DNA from: Paracyclopina nana
Taxonomy: Eukaryota; Arthropoda; Copepoda; Cyclopoida; Cyclopettidae
Direction of reading: 5' to 3'
Assembly: GCA_019096065.1 (NCBI GenBank)
Contig: JAGUCH010000004.1
Coordinates: 3,162,001-3,226,000, forward strand
Length of the DNA stretch: 64,000 nucleotides
A model generated the notes under the pieces. It was not told the origin of the DNA, ran no database searches, and saw only the letters and a program-made list of their open reading frames with translations. Position numbers and translations under genes: made by a program. Position 1 is the first letter of the stretch; every line of letters starts with the position of its first letter. Positions 11,604 through 22,489 of the stretch are shown one piece after another.

Positions 11604-14252
11604 ATGGCTCAGCAAGTTGGTCCCGCCGAGGACCTAAATTGGTCCTATTCGGGATCGAATACAAATGTGCCCACCATCATGGTATTCAAGCCTTCATGGG
11701 AGGAGTTTAAGGACTTCAACAAGTACATGCGATACATCGAGTCCATTGGGGCTCACAAGGCAGGCCTAGCTAAAATTATCCCACCCAAAGAGTGGGTTCC
11801 CCGTAAGAAAGGTTATAACCTCGACGAAATTATGAAACTCAAGATCCCTGATCCCATATGTCAAATGATCAATGGCAACCGAGGCATTTTCCAGTCGATC
11901 AATGTGCGCAAAAATGCTCTGTCTCTCAAGGAGTTTCACAAAAAGGCAAATAGCAGTCAGTATAGAACCCCGCCCTACATCGACTATGAGGATCTCGAAC
12001 GAAGGTATTGGAAAAATGTCACTTTTGTGCCTCCTATTTATGGGGCCGATGTGCCTGGATCCATCACTGACTCAGATTGCAAAGTAAGATATTAATTTTA
12101 ATTATTCTTCGTCATTCTTAAAAATGTGATCATTTTTGCCATTTCAGGAGTGGAACATTCAAAGACTGAACTCATGCCTTGACCTGATCAACTCTGACTA
12201 CAATGTGAAAATTGCCGGAGTCAACACGGCCTACTTGTATTTTGGAATGTGGAAAACCACATTTGCATGGCACACCGAGGACATGGACCTGCATTCGATC
12301 AACTACTTGCATTATGGAGAGTCCAAATTTTGGTACACCATTCCTCCAGAGTATGCGCGAAGATTCGAAAGAATGGCAGCAGGGTTATTCCCCAACCTCG
12401 TCAAGGACTGCCCAGCTTATTTGCGGCACAAAATGTGCCTCATTTCACCAAATGTTCTCAGACAAAACTCCATTCCTTACAACAAGGTAATTATTAAAAA
12501 CCCCAGTGATACATAATACATCTGTCCTCATTTCTTTGGTTTTTTCAGATTGTGCAGAGGGAGGGCGAGTTCATGGTGACTTTCCCCCTTGGCTACCACA
12601 GTGGCTTCAACACGGGCTTCAACATTGCAGAGTCGACCAACTTTGCCACTGAAAGGTGGGTTGAGTATGGCAAACGAGCTGTGCGGTGCTACTGCAGGCC
12701 TGACAATGTGCACATCTCTATGGACTGCTTTGTGAAGCGACTCCAGCCTGACCAATACGAAGATTGGTTAAATGGCAAGAACTACGGCCGGCATCCCGAA
12801 GAGCCAACAGCAAAGCCCACACCTGCTGTCCCTCCATCCGCTGAGGAATACCTACTGAACCCACAGAACAAAGGCAAAGAGATTCCCCTGTGCCTGCTTG
12901 AACCTGCCGGCAAAAAGAGAAGGCATCCCATTCATAAGAAGAAAAACGAGAACGTTGATAGTGACTCTGAGGTTGATATCCTGGACGTGAAGAAGCTCAA
13001 GCAAGGCCCAGTTTTGTCCCTGAAGAGAATCGACGAGGATATCACTCTCAATGGCAGCACCATCAACAACAGCCTCTTAATGCCAAAGTTAAGTCTTACA
13101 GCGCCCAAGCTGAACTTCTCCCCTCACCCAACTTTTGGAACGCTTCCCACCAAGAACGAATTCGGCAGTGGCCTCATGAGCAATGCATGGCCCTCCACCG
13201 TGACCTCAACGAGTAACACGAGTTCGCCTGTGGCAAGCAGTTCCAAGATGTCAGATGAGGCCAAGCAGAAATGGCTGTCCTCATTCTTGTCCCCATCGAT
13301 TCAACCTATGCAACCTCAGCAGCCTCAGCAACAGGCTGTACAATTTCGGCCTCCGTCTGCAATGAACCAGTTTCACCTAAGACCGCCAAGCTTGACAGCT
13401 GCGATCTCAAAGCTGCAGAACTCAATGGTGTCGACGGGCAATCCTAGGCAGACGCCAATGCAGTACTATGGCTCACCACAGCAGCAGCAGCAGTACAATT
13501 ATAGTGACTTACCAAAGAATAATAGCAATTATCTTGGAGTGGCCACTCCCATTCACTACATTCAACCTTCTACTGATTCGGACCTGAGCATTCGCCAATC
13601 CATGTACCCAGAGGAGCTAAGAAAAGTTCTCCAAAGCACCGGCATTCTCAGGGAGAACTATGTGCCCCCTCAGCAAGCCAGGCCACCTAGCGATAAAATG
13701 GCTGTTCTTCTGGACCCACGGTTCTCTTCGCAGTGCCAATCGCAGCCACAGGCCCAACAGCCTCAATTTATTCAGCAACAAGTGTTCTGCTCGAGCTCCA
13801 CGGTTGTCACCCCTCGCATCATGCAGAACAAGAACATTTTGGCATCGAATATGGAGAGGCCAATCTTAAGCTCTATGGTGCTGATCGACTGGTCGATTTG
13901 GCATCCTCCCAAGCTGCTGTCACTGTGCAATCAGGATTTTTTATCAATGTGGCATCTCAAAGGCTCAGTGAATGTGGCCAAGGGGGAAATGTATGTGAGG
14001 TTTGACGGCCCCCAGAATGCTAAGAGGTCCTTTTGCCTCCCGTTCACCAACATTCTTAGTACGAGTAAACGCCATCAGAATGGGAGTGTGTGGCCTCCCT
14101 CAGATGATATGATGAACCAGTGTGATGACCTCAGTCGGTGGACGATTAGTGCCAGTGTGGATCCTTTCAGGGACATCAAGGCTACTGTCATTGACCCTTG
14201 GGATAAGGCCTACTTGCTCACCATTCCTGTCAAACTGATGACGAAAAGTTGA
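11604..14252 (+). CDS. KDM4: JmjN/JmjC histone H3K9/K36 lysine demethylase
   Basis: KDM4 enzymes are Fe(II)/2-oxoglutarate dioxygenases that remove tri- and dimethyl groups from H3K9 and H3K36 in the nucleus. Exons 11604-12083, 12148-12486 and 12549-14252 give 840 residues. The JmjN domain is at about residues 24-66 ([18 protein letters not shown]) and JmjC at about 150-320. The iron ligands are visible in HTEDMDL and in the later HSGFNTGFN. The zinc-binding residues are the CPAYLRHK Cys and His plus CYC. After residue about 330 the protein is low-complexity and Gln-rich. There are no PHD or Tudor domains, as in insect KDM4 proteins. Around 13820-13960 an alternative frame looks more protein-like than the annotated one, which may reflect two compensating indels. 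Confidence 0.93.
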
Positions 14253-14542
14253 CTCGAGACCTAACTGAAACACACACTTGTGCCATTGTCATCGCCATTA
14301 TTCACGTGATTGTTCTTTTCTTCTCCTCAAGCGAAACAGTACAAAAATTTTCGTTTTTCCATTTGTGAGTGAACGTTCTCCCAAAAATGATGGAAGCCAC
14401 GTGCTCCCAAAATGTACTATAAGATATTTATTCATAGCCGATTGACAGGAGGTTCCAGCTATCACTACTATATAGTACACGCATCGACATCACTAAAATA
14501 ATTCATCATCATCTTCATGAAGAAAACCAAGTGCTTTATTGA

Positions 14543-14548
14543 AATAAA
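14543..14548 (+). terminator. KDM4 poly(A) signal
   Basis: AATAAA lies about 290 bases after the KDM4 stop codon and before the TMEM186 start. Confidence 0.45.
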
Positions 14549-14799
14549 GTGGCTAAAACACACACCAAATGTCGGTCTCATTTCTACTTCCATCGAAATT
14601 CAAATAATCCAGATGAGCCGTTCTTTTAAGAATTTAAAAATTGTCAATTATTCTAGCCCGAAAATTAGCAGCACGATTCCCACTTCCCCAGCTAAGAAAA
14701 AAGAAAACAAACAAACGACAGAATTTTCTTAGTTGAACTAATTTTCTTGCTAGAGATGCACAGTTTCTGAAATTGGCCAAGGATAGAGCAAATGTCAAC

Positions 14800-15524
14800 A
14801 TGTTGCCATTGAAGAGTATGTCGGTTATTTGGAGGGCCAAAAATGTCTGGGCTGTTTTCGGCAATTCAGCTGTTCATAGGCTTCAAGCACAGCAACTCCG
14901 GCATAAAAGTGACGCAAGTCTTGATGATTACAGCTCGGTATTCCATTTTCCATATGTGTCGAGGCTAGCATTTTTTGCTAGGCTAAAGGTAACTGTCTCC
15001 AATTCCACTGTGCTGTTCACTTTTATTCAGATATTTTACAGATTTATGTTACTGGAATGTCGTTTGGCATAGCTCCATTTGTCTTCAATGTGGCTGATAC
15101 AAATACTGCCACGGCTTTTGCGGGGTTGCTTTTTGTGTCAGCAAATGGCTTACTTCTAATTGGAGAATTCACTCGGAGAGTCATTGGCATCATTTATCTT
15201 CACAAGGACAATGAGATTGTATGGTTACTCAAAGACTGACTTACTTTTAAAAAAAAACTGGTTACTTTTCAGGTCAGAATTGCCCACACAACATTTTGGG
15301 GTAGAAGAAAAGACATAAATGTGAAACTCGAAGACTTCAAATTTGTGTCTGAAACTAGTGCCAACATAAATGATGCTTTTTGGAAAGTTGAATTTTACGA
15401 CAAGAGCCTGAAAACTATGTTCATTAGCACAAGATTCGGTGGAATCAACGACATTAATAAGTTTCATCTGATTTTTGGTTCTGAATCAACTAATCAGCCT
15501 CGAAGGAGTAGCTCGATAAAATAA
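14800..15524 (+). CDS. TMEM186: TMEM186, mitochondrial complex I assembly factor
   Basis: In vertebrates TMEM186 is an inner-membrane member of the MCIA complex that helps build complex I. Exons 14800-14988, 15042-15218 and 15273-15524 give 205 residues (human 213). A basic N-terminus suggests a mitochondrial targeting sequence. The family pattern FPYVSRLAFFARLK is followed by two membrane segments (GIAPFVFNVADTNTATAFAG and LLFVSANGLLLIGEF). After them come the conserved RRVIGIIYL and RIAHTTFWGRRKD motifs. The ATG at 14800 is the first in frame. The gene converges on the Cys-repeat gene with 44 bases between stop codons. Confidence 0.82.
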
Positions 15525-15568
15525 TAATCATCATATTTTGATCTCTCAATCTTATTATTAGTAGTAGG

Positions 15569-17779
15569 CTAATGTTTTTTATAATTATTGCACTTGATTC
15601 TCTTGGGTATCTTTGGCCACAAACAAAGGGGACGATTTGGCTTGATGATAACTTCCTCCTCTTCAACTGTCTGGCATTTTCTCACTGACCTTGGCTTTTC
15701 ACACTCCTCTCCCTTGTAGACATCCTTGCAGACTTTTTTAGTTGTTGATTGTTGGCAAGGACTACTTGCAGGTTGCGGAGTACACTCGCGTCTGTAATGG
15801 GTTTGACACTTTTGCATTTGAACCGTTGAGCAAATTTCTTTGTTGACAACTTTGCATTCTTCCTTAATTGGCTGAAGCTGGCATTTCGTCTCCTGGAATT
15901 AAAATACGGACTCAACAGAAAGGTTGTGAAATAAAACGTAGACTGGCTCACATTTTTACACTCTTCGAGCGGAGTGTAGCCACAGTTGTTCTGAATATAT
16001 CCATATGTTGGGGCATCATACCCAGGAACCGCCTTACATTTCATTTCGTATTTGGTCGTACATTCTTTGTTCGGCTTGCAATGACTCTTGTCAGTCTTTT
16101 TGCACTCCTTAACAAAAATATTTGAAAAACTGGGCCATAAACTAAAACAGTATTTACCTGCACTGGCTGCATTCGACATTCCTGTTGTGTTATGGGCTCA
16201 CAAACCTCATGGGGAATATCCATGCACTTTTGCTCCGGAGCATTTTGGCTGTTTGCGCAATTTTCATCGGGAATATCATTACATTCTCGCTCGTACCGAG
16301 GTGTACACACTGGCTTTTGCTCTTGATTGTAACATTTTCGCCTAGGCACCTTCGTTACAATTTTCGTTGGCTCTCTCTGCTGACAAGTTGGACACACTCT
16401 CTCCAGAAATGCCATGGGTACTGATTTCTTGACAGGACGACAGGACTTTTTCGAGACTGGATTGCAAATCCTCCTTGGAACCTTAGTTGAAAAATAAGGA
16501 TGAGAATATATCTTCTTATAAAGTGTGGCTCGTACTTTTTTGCATCTATTGAGGTACGTATTTTGGCAACGTTCTGTGGGTGTTTTTGTGCACACATTGA
16601 CATCCGTGCAATGTTGCCTTGGAATCGATTCGCACTTTTGCTCATTGATGACTCCGCATTGCTGCTGCGTCTTGCATTCCTAAAACGATTGCGCGAAGCA
16701 TAATGAAACACGTGGTCACGTGGTCACGTGACCGACGGACCTTATTTTGATTGGTTGTAAACAAACCCACCTGAGTCGGAATTTCCGCGCACACTTGCGC
16801 ATCTTGAGAATCTGATGTGCAATTCGACTTGAGAACGGTTTGACACTCCTAAAAAATTGACCCGCTTTTCATCGTTTCAACCGTGAATCTAAAATTAGTT
16901 TTTTACTGTCTGGATGTCTGTACATTCTCTTCTCGGCTCAATTCGGCAATTACTGTCCAGAATCGTTTCGCATTTTGTGTCAATTTTGCAGTCCTCGACA
17001 AAAGAAGAGCGGCATATTCGCTTGGGAACCTTTTCACACCTATTGGATTTTCAATGACATTTTAATGCATATTTGGAGGAATCATTTCAGGAAAAGCTAT
17101 TTACTTTGGCTCTAGGAATTCATGGCAAATGTCCTCTTGCAAAACCGTGCATTCCTCTCTGATGATGACTTCTTGGCACCTCATTACCTCATGGAATAAA
17201 AGCACTTATGGCCTGTTAATGCAAGTTTTAGCATTACTACTCACTCTCATCAGCCGGCATTGGCATCCGCATTTTATGTCGTTTATCAAGTCGTTTATGG
17301 CTTTAGGGATGAAGTTGGCAACTTCTTCTCTATTGAAATTATGACGGAAAGTCGAGTCGGTTTCAAGGAAAAGAAGAGGCAAGAAAAAAATCAATTGAAT
17401 CGCCTGGAATGATAAAAAAAATTGGACTAATTAGGGATTGAGGTTTGCGGTCTTTACATTTTTGGAATTCGGAAATCAAAGAGGAATTGGCACGAGTCAT
17501 CGATTTTTAGCTCGTCAAAAGCAGACGTAGGTCAGTCAAAAAACCGATGCGGAAATCTAATTGATCCGTTTGCCATATTTTAATTGATTCACACATAACC
17601 GACAAATAGGATTTTTTTCGTGTTTTCGGACTAATACTTTCCTGCTATGCACCTCTTTTTTTGCTCTGGTCGGTTCACCTGCCAAGAACTTTCACCAAGA
17701 AAAGCAAATAAAAAGCGTACCAAAAACCCAGCAAACAAAAGTTTTAGTAAGGATGTGTACTCACAGTCTTAATTTTCAT
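15569..17779 (-). CDS. Secreted cysteine-repeat protein, function unknown
   Basis: I do not recognise a named family. Nine exons join on the minus strand: 17779-17765, 17403-17245, 17187-17105, 17039-16907, 16848-16771, 16679-16536, 16481-16158, 16107-15952 and 15892-15569, giving 471 residues. The first two exons create a signal peptide (MKIKTAIQLIFFLPLLFLET). The rest is a long run of degenerate units of the form (K/E)xCxxxxxxxC with few hydrophobic residues, for example ECKTQQQC, KCEMKx-like and RRECT segments. Such Cys-ladder proteins are common and poorly characterised in arthropods. An extracellular matrix or cuticle-related role is possible but unsupported. Most exons begin at a Glu-Cys unit in phase 0, which suggests growth by exon duplication. 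Confidence 0.8.
16709..16732. promoter_or_regulatory. Triple CACGTG E-box cluster with CLEAR-like core
   Basis: CACGTG occurs at 16709-16714, 16717-16722 and 16725-16730, spaced exactly 8 bases apart, inside an intron of the Cys-repeat gene. The last forms the perfect palindrome GTCACGTGAC, the consensus for MiT/TFE-type bHLH-Zip factors. Whether it is used cannot be seen here. Confidence 0.5.
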
Positions 17780-18060
17780 GGTGGTCAGAGCAACTGGGGG
17801 AAACCAGCATTTTATCGATGGATAAATTCAATCCAATATGTCCATCATTTTAAGTAGGTCGCTTCAATCGGACATGAGAAAATTAACTGACTACTTGGTC
17901 TATGCAGCAGAGTGATCTCTTAACGCATGATGATTCTACAATGATATATCTTGCGCCGCGCGTAATCGTTGCATGTACGTATATATGCATACACCATCAA
18001 CTGTGCGCAGAACGCACAACGAACATTATCAGAGTAAAAACTCGATTTTCAGGAGAGAAA
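17780..18060. promoter_or_regulatory. Divergent promoter region, Cys-repeat gene and sulfotransferase
   Basis: 281 bases separate the two divergent start codons. I see no clear core element beyond AT-rich sequence. Confidence 0.35.
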
Positions 18061-19162
18061 ATGGCGGCAGCTGGAAACGCCTATCCTTTTCGTTGGAATC
18101 CGATTAGCGATGAGGTGAGAAAAAGCCTCCTTGAGGATTTCGCCGAGGACTCACTAGTTTTTGATTGCCTCGAGTCTGATCCGGGCAAAGTTTGGATGAC
18201 CAATAATGTCTTGATTGATGGGCCAAAAATCTACAACTTTGAGCTGAGACCGGACGACGTTTGGGTCGTGACGTACCCAAAATGTGGAACCACTTGGACG
18301 CAAGTCAGTATTTGTAAAGGCAACATTTTTGCTATATTGCTAATAACATTGTGTTCTCACTGCATAGGAAATTTTGTGGCTGTTGCTGCACAAAGCTGAT
18401 TTTTCCACATGCAAACCTTACGTGTCCACGCGATCACCTTTCTTGGAGTACCAGACTTTATTGTCAGACAAATTAAAAGCGGACTATTTGTCCAAGGAAG
18501 CCCCTGAAAATCGAGAAAAAAGGGAATGGACGATTTCGAAAACCATCGAATTTGCCAACCGTTTGCCATCACCGAGGCTCATCAAATGCCATTTGCCCCT
18601 ATGCATGTTGCCACCAAAGCTTCTGGACACATGCAAGGTCGTTTATGTGGCTCGCCATCCAATGGACGTATGCGTATCTTACTACCATCACACATTACAG
18701 CTACAGCACGAAATTATCAAGGGAGATTTTTCGCATTTTGCGAAACGATTCAGAAATGGTCAGGTCAAGTACGGCAGCTATTTGACTCATCTTCAGGATG
18801 CTCAGCAACGAATCGGTCATCCCAATTTCAAGCTCCTTTGGTATGAAGACATGAAGAAGGATCTAGTGGCTGTCATCAAAGATTTGGCTCAATTCGTCCA
18901 ATCTGATGTGAATGACGAGCAGATGTGTCAAATGGACGAGTTTCTTAGCTTTGCCAATTACCGCAAATTCCGCTCGGAGAATCCGATCAAAAATAACAAG
19001 GCTGCATTGGGATTCTTTCGAAAAGGCCAAGTTGGAGACTGGACTACTCACGTGGCCAAAGAGCATGTAAACGAGTGGAATGCTTGGATAACTTCCCATT
19101 TCCCCCGGAACGAGGACATCAAAAAGCGCTTTCTCGTAGTTCCATGTAATGCAAATGAATGA
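18061..19162 (+). CDS. Cytosolic sulfotransferase (SULT family)
   Basis: The enzyme should transfer sulfate from PAPS to a hydroxyl or amine group on a small substrate in the cytosol. Exons 18061-18303 and 18368-19162 give 345 residues, the normal size for this family plus a short N-terminal extension. The 5'-phosphosulfate loop is TYPKCGTTW, the catalytic His lies in IKCHLPL, and the 3'-phosphate site is VARHPMDVCVSYYHH. The C-terminal PAPS signature appears as FFRKGQVGDW. No signal peptide or membrane segment is present, which separates it from Golgi sulfotransferases. The substrate cannot be inferred. AATAAA at 19297-19302 is the likely poly(A) signal. Confidence 0.93.
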
Positions 19163-19599
19163 TTTTTTCACATCACGCTTGCCTTCTCCTCCTCTTCTGC
19201 TATTTTGATGCCATGACAACTATCTCCAAAACACATCCTCTTAGTTTGTAGCAACCAAATTCCATCATTGAACTATCTGAGTGCGACTTGAAAAAAAATA
19301 AAAAAGCAGCTTCTTCGTTTTGCAAAGGTAAATTCAGCTCTTTCTTCCAAATTCAGGTGAATCACGCACCTAGATAGATATGCAACAAAGTGGCGTGAAA
19401 ATATGTGGGCGGTGCACAGTTATACTGTGTAGTTGTGTAAAGCAGTAGCCTGATTCTTACTTTAACATATAAAGACACCTCTAAATCAGCACGATAGATA
19501 AATATGCACAACATCAGGCCCATTCTTCATGCTTTGAAGCCTCGCTGCTTGACAAGGATCTCGCCTAATATGGATTACTTTGTTGCTTCAGTGTGAACC

Positions 19600-21582
19600 A
19601 TGAGGACCTTTGCGTTAGTCGTGATTATTTTCGGAATTCTTCAATCCACTCGAGGTAAGACGTAGAAAAATATGGTTTTTAGAAAATAATGAGGGCATTT
19701 CTTATTCTATGCCAGGCCAAGGCTTGGCTGACATGAGAAAACAATTTGAGGACATGAAGTCACTGCCATTCTCGTCCAATCCCTTTTTTGCCAGAACCGT
19801 GAGCGATTCCGGAAAGTTTGATGGAAATGGCACTGAGGGAATTAAAGCGGGTATAAACCTTGCCTATCCTCACATTTAAATTTCTCAATGAAGCCTTATT
19901 AGACTTTACTGGATATACCTGCCAGTGGATAGGAAATTTGAATTGCACCAAGGACTTCAAATTCCAATGTGATGGTGGGGGCATCATTGACTGTACAGGA
20001 GGCTGTCCTGGAGGTGATTGTTCATACTGATTTTTAAAATACTAGTACTTGTGCATGAAATGTCTGCAGATGAGGAAACGCTCTCGTCGATGATCAAAAT
20101 GATGTCCGATCCGGAATTGGCCGAAAAGTTCCCAATGCTCGCAGAAATGCAAAAGAAACAAGGAGATAGTCCGAGTCCAAGGTTCATCGAAATGATTCGC
20201 GGCTGTGGATTTGAGAAAATGCTTGCATTAATGAGTAATATATCAAAGAAACCTTTTATTTTACTTATTATTGACTGTGCGCATTTATGTTCTTCTTATT
20301 CAGGCATTGCTGACACCGGCTTTGGAGGCGCACAAGACAGCGAAATTACTCATGTGGATGAAACTGCACTATCCGGATTTGGAAGCTACGACTACGACTA
20401 CGGTGATGAAGAGAAGACTGAAGAGTCTGAGAGTGCAACAACAATGAAGCCAATGCCAGAGGATAAAGGTTATCTTGCTTATCCTATGTAATAATGGTTG
20501 AGCATTTGAAGAGAAACGAATTTTCTTTAGGTGAGATGGAAGAGAATGAGGTGATCGAGGCGAAAAGCAACAACGAGGAGGAAGCCATCAGTCGACAAGA
20601 GGAAATATTCATCAACAACAGAAAGGTTCACAAATTCTCTCTCAACATCAACATATTCACAATACAGAAATATTACACAAAAAGAAATGGCATTTGCTTG
20701 CTAGAAATTAAAGTAGCTCTTTCATATCTAGCAGAGGAGTGTGACTGCCAAAGCAGAAAACATAAATAAGACTGAAGACTTATCAAGTAACAATTCAAGC
20801 CAAGCAAAACTCATCATGTCTCTATCAAATGGCAATAATGCTTCTGAGCCACTACAGATAAGGAAGAAAAGATCCCCACTGGATCAGATCAAAGAAGAAA
20901 TCGGAGTTTTGCGTCGCACCTTCAAAATGGCCGCTCATATTGCCCTGCATTCGAGGAAGAAACGTTCCTCTGTCATGTCGAGGACGGCTCCCAAGATGAA
21001 AAGCTACGATGCTGAGTTGGCACAACGTTTGGCTGACAAGATGAAGCATATGGACGAAGATCAAATCAGGAAAATCCGATCTGTCTCAGATGAGATGACC
21101 GTAGAGCCAATGGATGAAGTGGATGAGAAGTGTTTGGTGAAAAACATGAGCTGCGTGACGTTCCCGACAAGAAAGCAGTGCCAAGGCATCACGATTGGAG
21201 GCTGCATCGGTAAGCAAATCCGGGCCTTGCCTAATTACATGCATCTAATCTTTTTTCGCTAAGCCAACACAAAGCTGCTGTCAATGCTCTTCTCCCCACG
21301 AGTGATTCTATTTATTGTCATTGGCATTGGAGGCTTCATCATGGCTGTCACGTTCATTGGCTACTACTGGTGTTACCTGAGGTAAAACTACATTATCTGG
21401 TTTCGAGTAAATTGTCAAAATATCTGTTATGAAGGAGGAATGGCAATCAAGTTGAACCACAAGGAGCTGTCAACGTGAATGTTGAGCCAGGAGAGGATGA
21501 ATCTGCCAATGGTGAGGTGAGGAGAGCCAAGCAGCTTCCATTCGGTTCAAGACATGGACCAAATCCAACTTCAACAGCATAA
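19600..21582 (+). CDS. Unrecognised type I membrane protein with furin-like sites
   Basis: Nine exons (19600-19654, 19716-19850, 19903-20013, 20070-20234, 20304-20468, 20531-20625, 20735-21209, 21264-21381, 21435-21582) join in frame to 488 residues. I do not recognise the family. The N-terminus is a signal peptide (MRTFALVVIIFGILQSTR). A small Cys-rich segment (YTCQWIGNLNC, FQCDGGGIIDCTGGC) follows, then a charged helical stretch and an acidic Asp/Tyr/Glu region. Two strong dibasic motifs, RKKRSP and SRKKRSS, could be proprotein convertase sites and would release a peptide of about 35 residues. A single membrane segment (RVILFIVIGIGGFIMAVTFIGYYW) lies near residue 420, with a basic tail. The last acceptor could be at 21434 or 21437. 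AATAAA is at 21589-21594. Confidence 0.75.
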
Positions 21583-22489
21583 TCTCTGAATAAAAAATAA
21601 AAAGCTTTTCACCTAGCTGTCATCGAGCTATTTGGGCCTTGTCATGGTTTGATGCGGTTTTCTGCCTAATTACCCATGTGAAAATATGGTTAGGTTTGCT
21701 GTATGTGTTTTTATGCCCAAAAGAATGCCCCTTATCGATCTCCAATTGGCTTTTCATTGCTCGTATCAGACTACGGACGGAAGCATTAAATATGCAAGTG
21801 GACAGTGATTAAGTGTTGTATTAATGTCCGACTTTTGAGGGGAGGTCAATGTCCGACTGAAAGACGCGACTGAAAATGCAGAAAAACGCTTCCTCAATTC
21901 TTGCTGCTGTTGGTTTCATCAAAAATAGAAACAGCTAGAAGAGGAAAAAACTGTCTGATTTATCAATGCAAACCAAGGCAGGAAGTAGCCAATTTTTTAA
22001 TGAAAACGATGATGTATGCATTTTTTCCACGGGACGAAAAATGGTTGATTGTGTTATCATGGCAGCAAATCGCGACCGGAAAAGATATACGACAAATAAA
22101 AAAAAAGGGAAAACAAGATAAAGCTACGTACCCCCTCAATATTGTACTATATCGGCTAATACATTTGAATATGTATCAAAGTCGATTGATTGGTGCAAAA
22201 TTATCAGGTCTGGCAAATTGCGAGGTGGTGAAAATACGCGCGCACATCCATATATGCATATCACGCTTGGCTTTATATATTATTCTAGGTGCTACGTACG
22301 TCGAGGGTGTAGTGAGTACTTCCGCACCTAAATTGTTGCGGATACGGTAGAATAATGCATGCACCTTTGGCTTTCTATAGTGCGGCGCGGAATCAAGGTA
22401 GTTGACCTGAAATTGTGGAATTGAAAACTAGTACAGCACAAACTCTCAAATGTGATATAGCCATACATACATGTAGTATATTCATCATC
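21583..22489. other. Intergenic, no gene seen
   Basis: This spacer has stop codons in all frames at short intervals and no recognisable repeat. Its right end should hold the promoter of the PAN/kelch gene. Confidence 0.4.
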
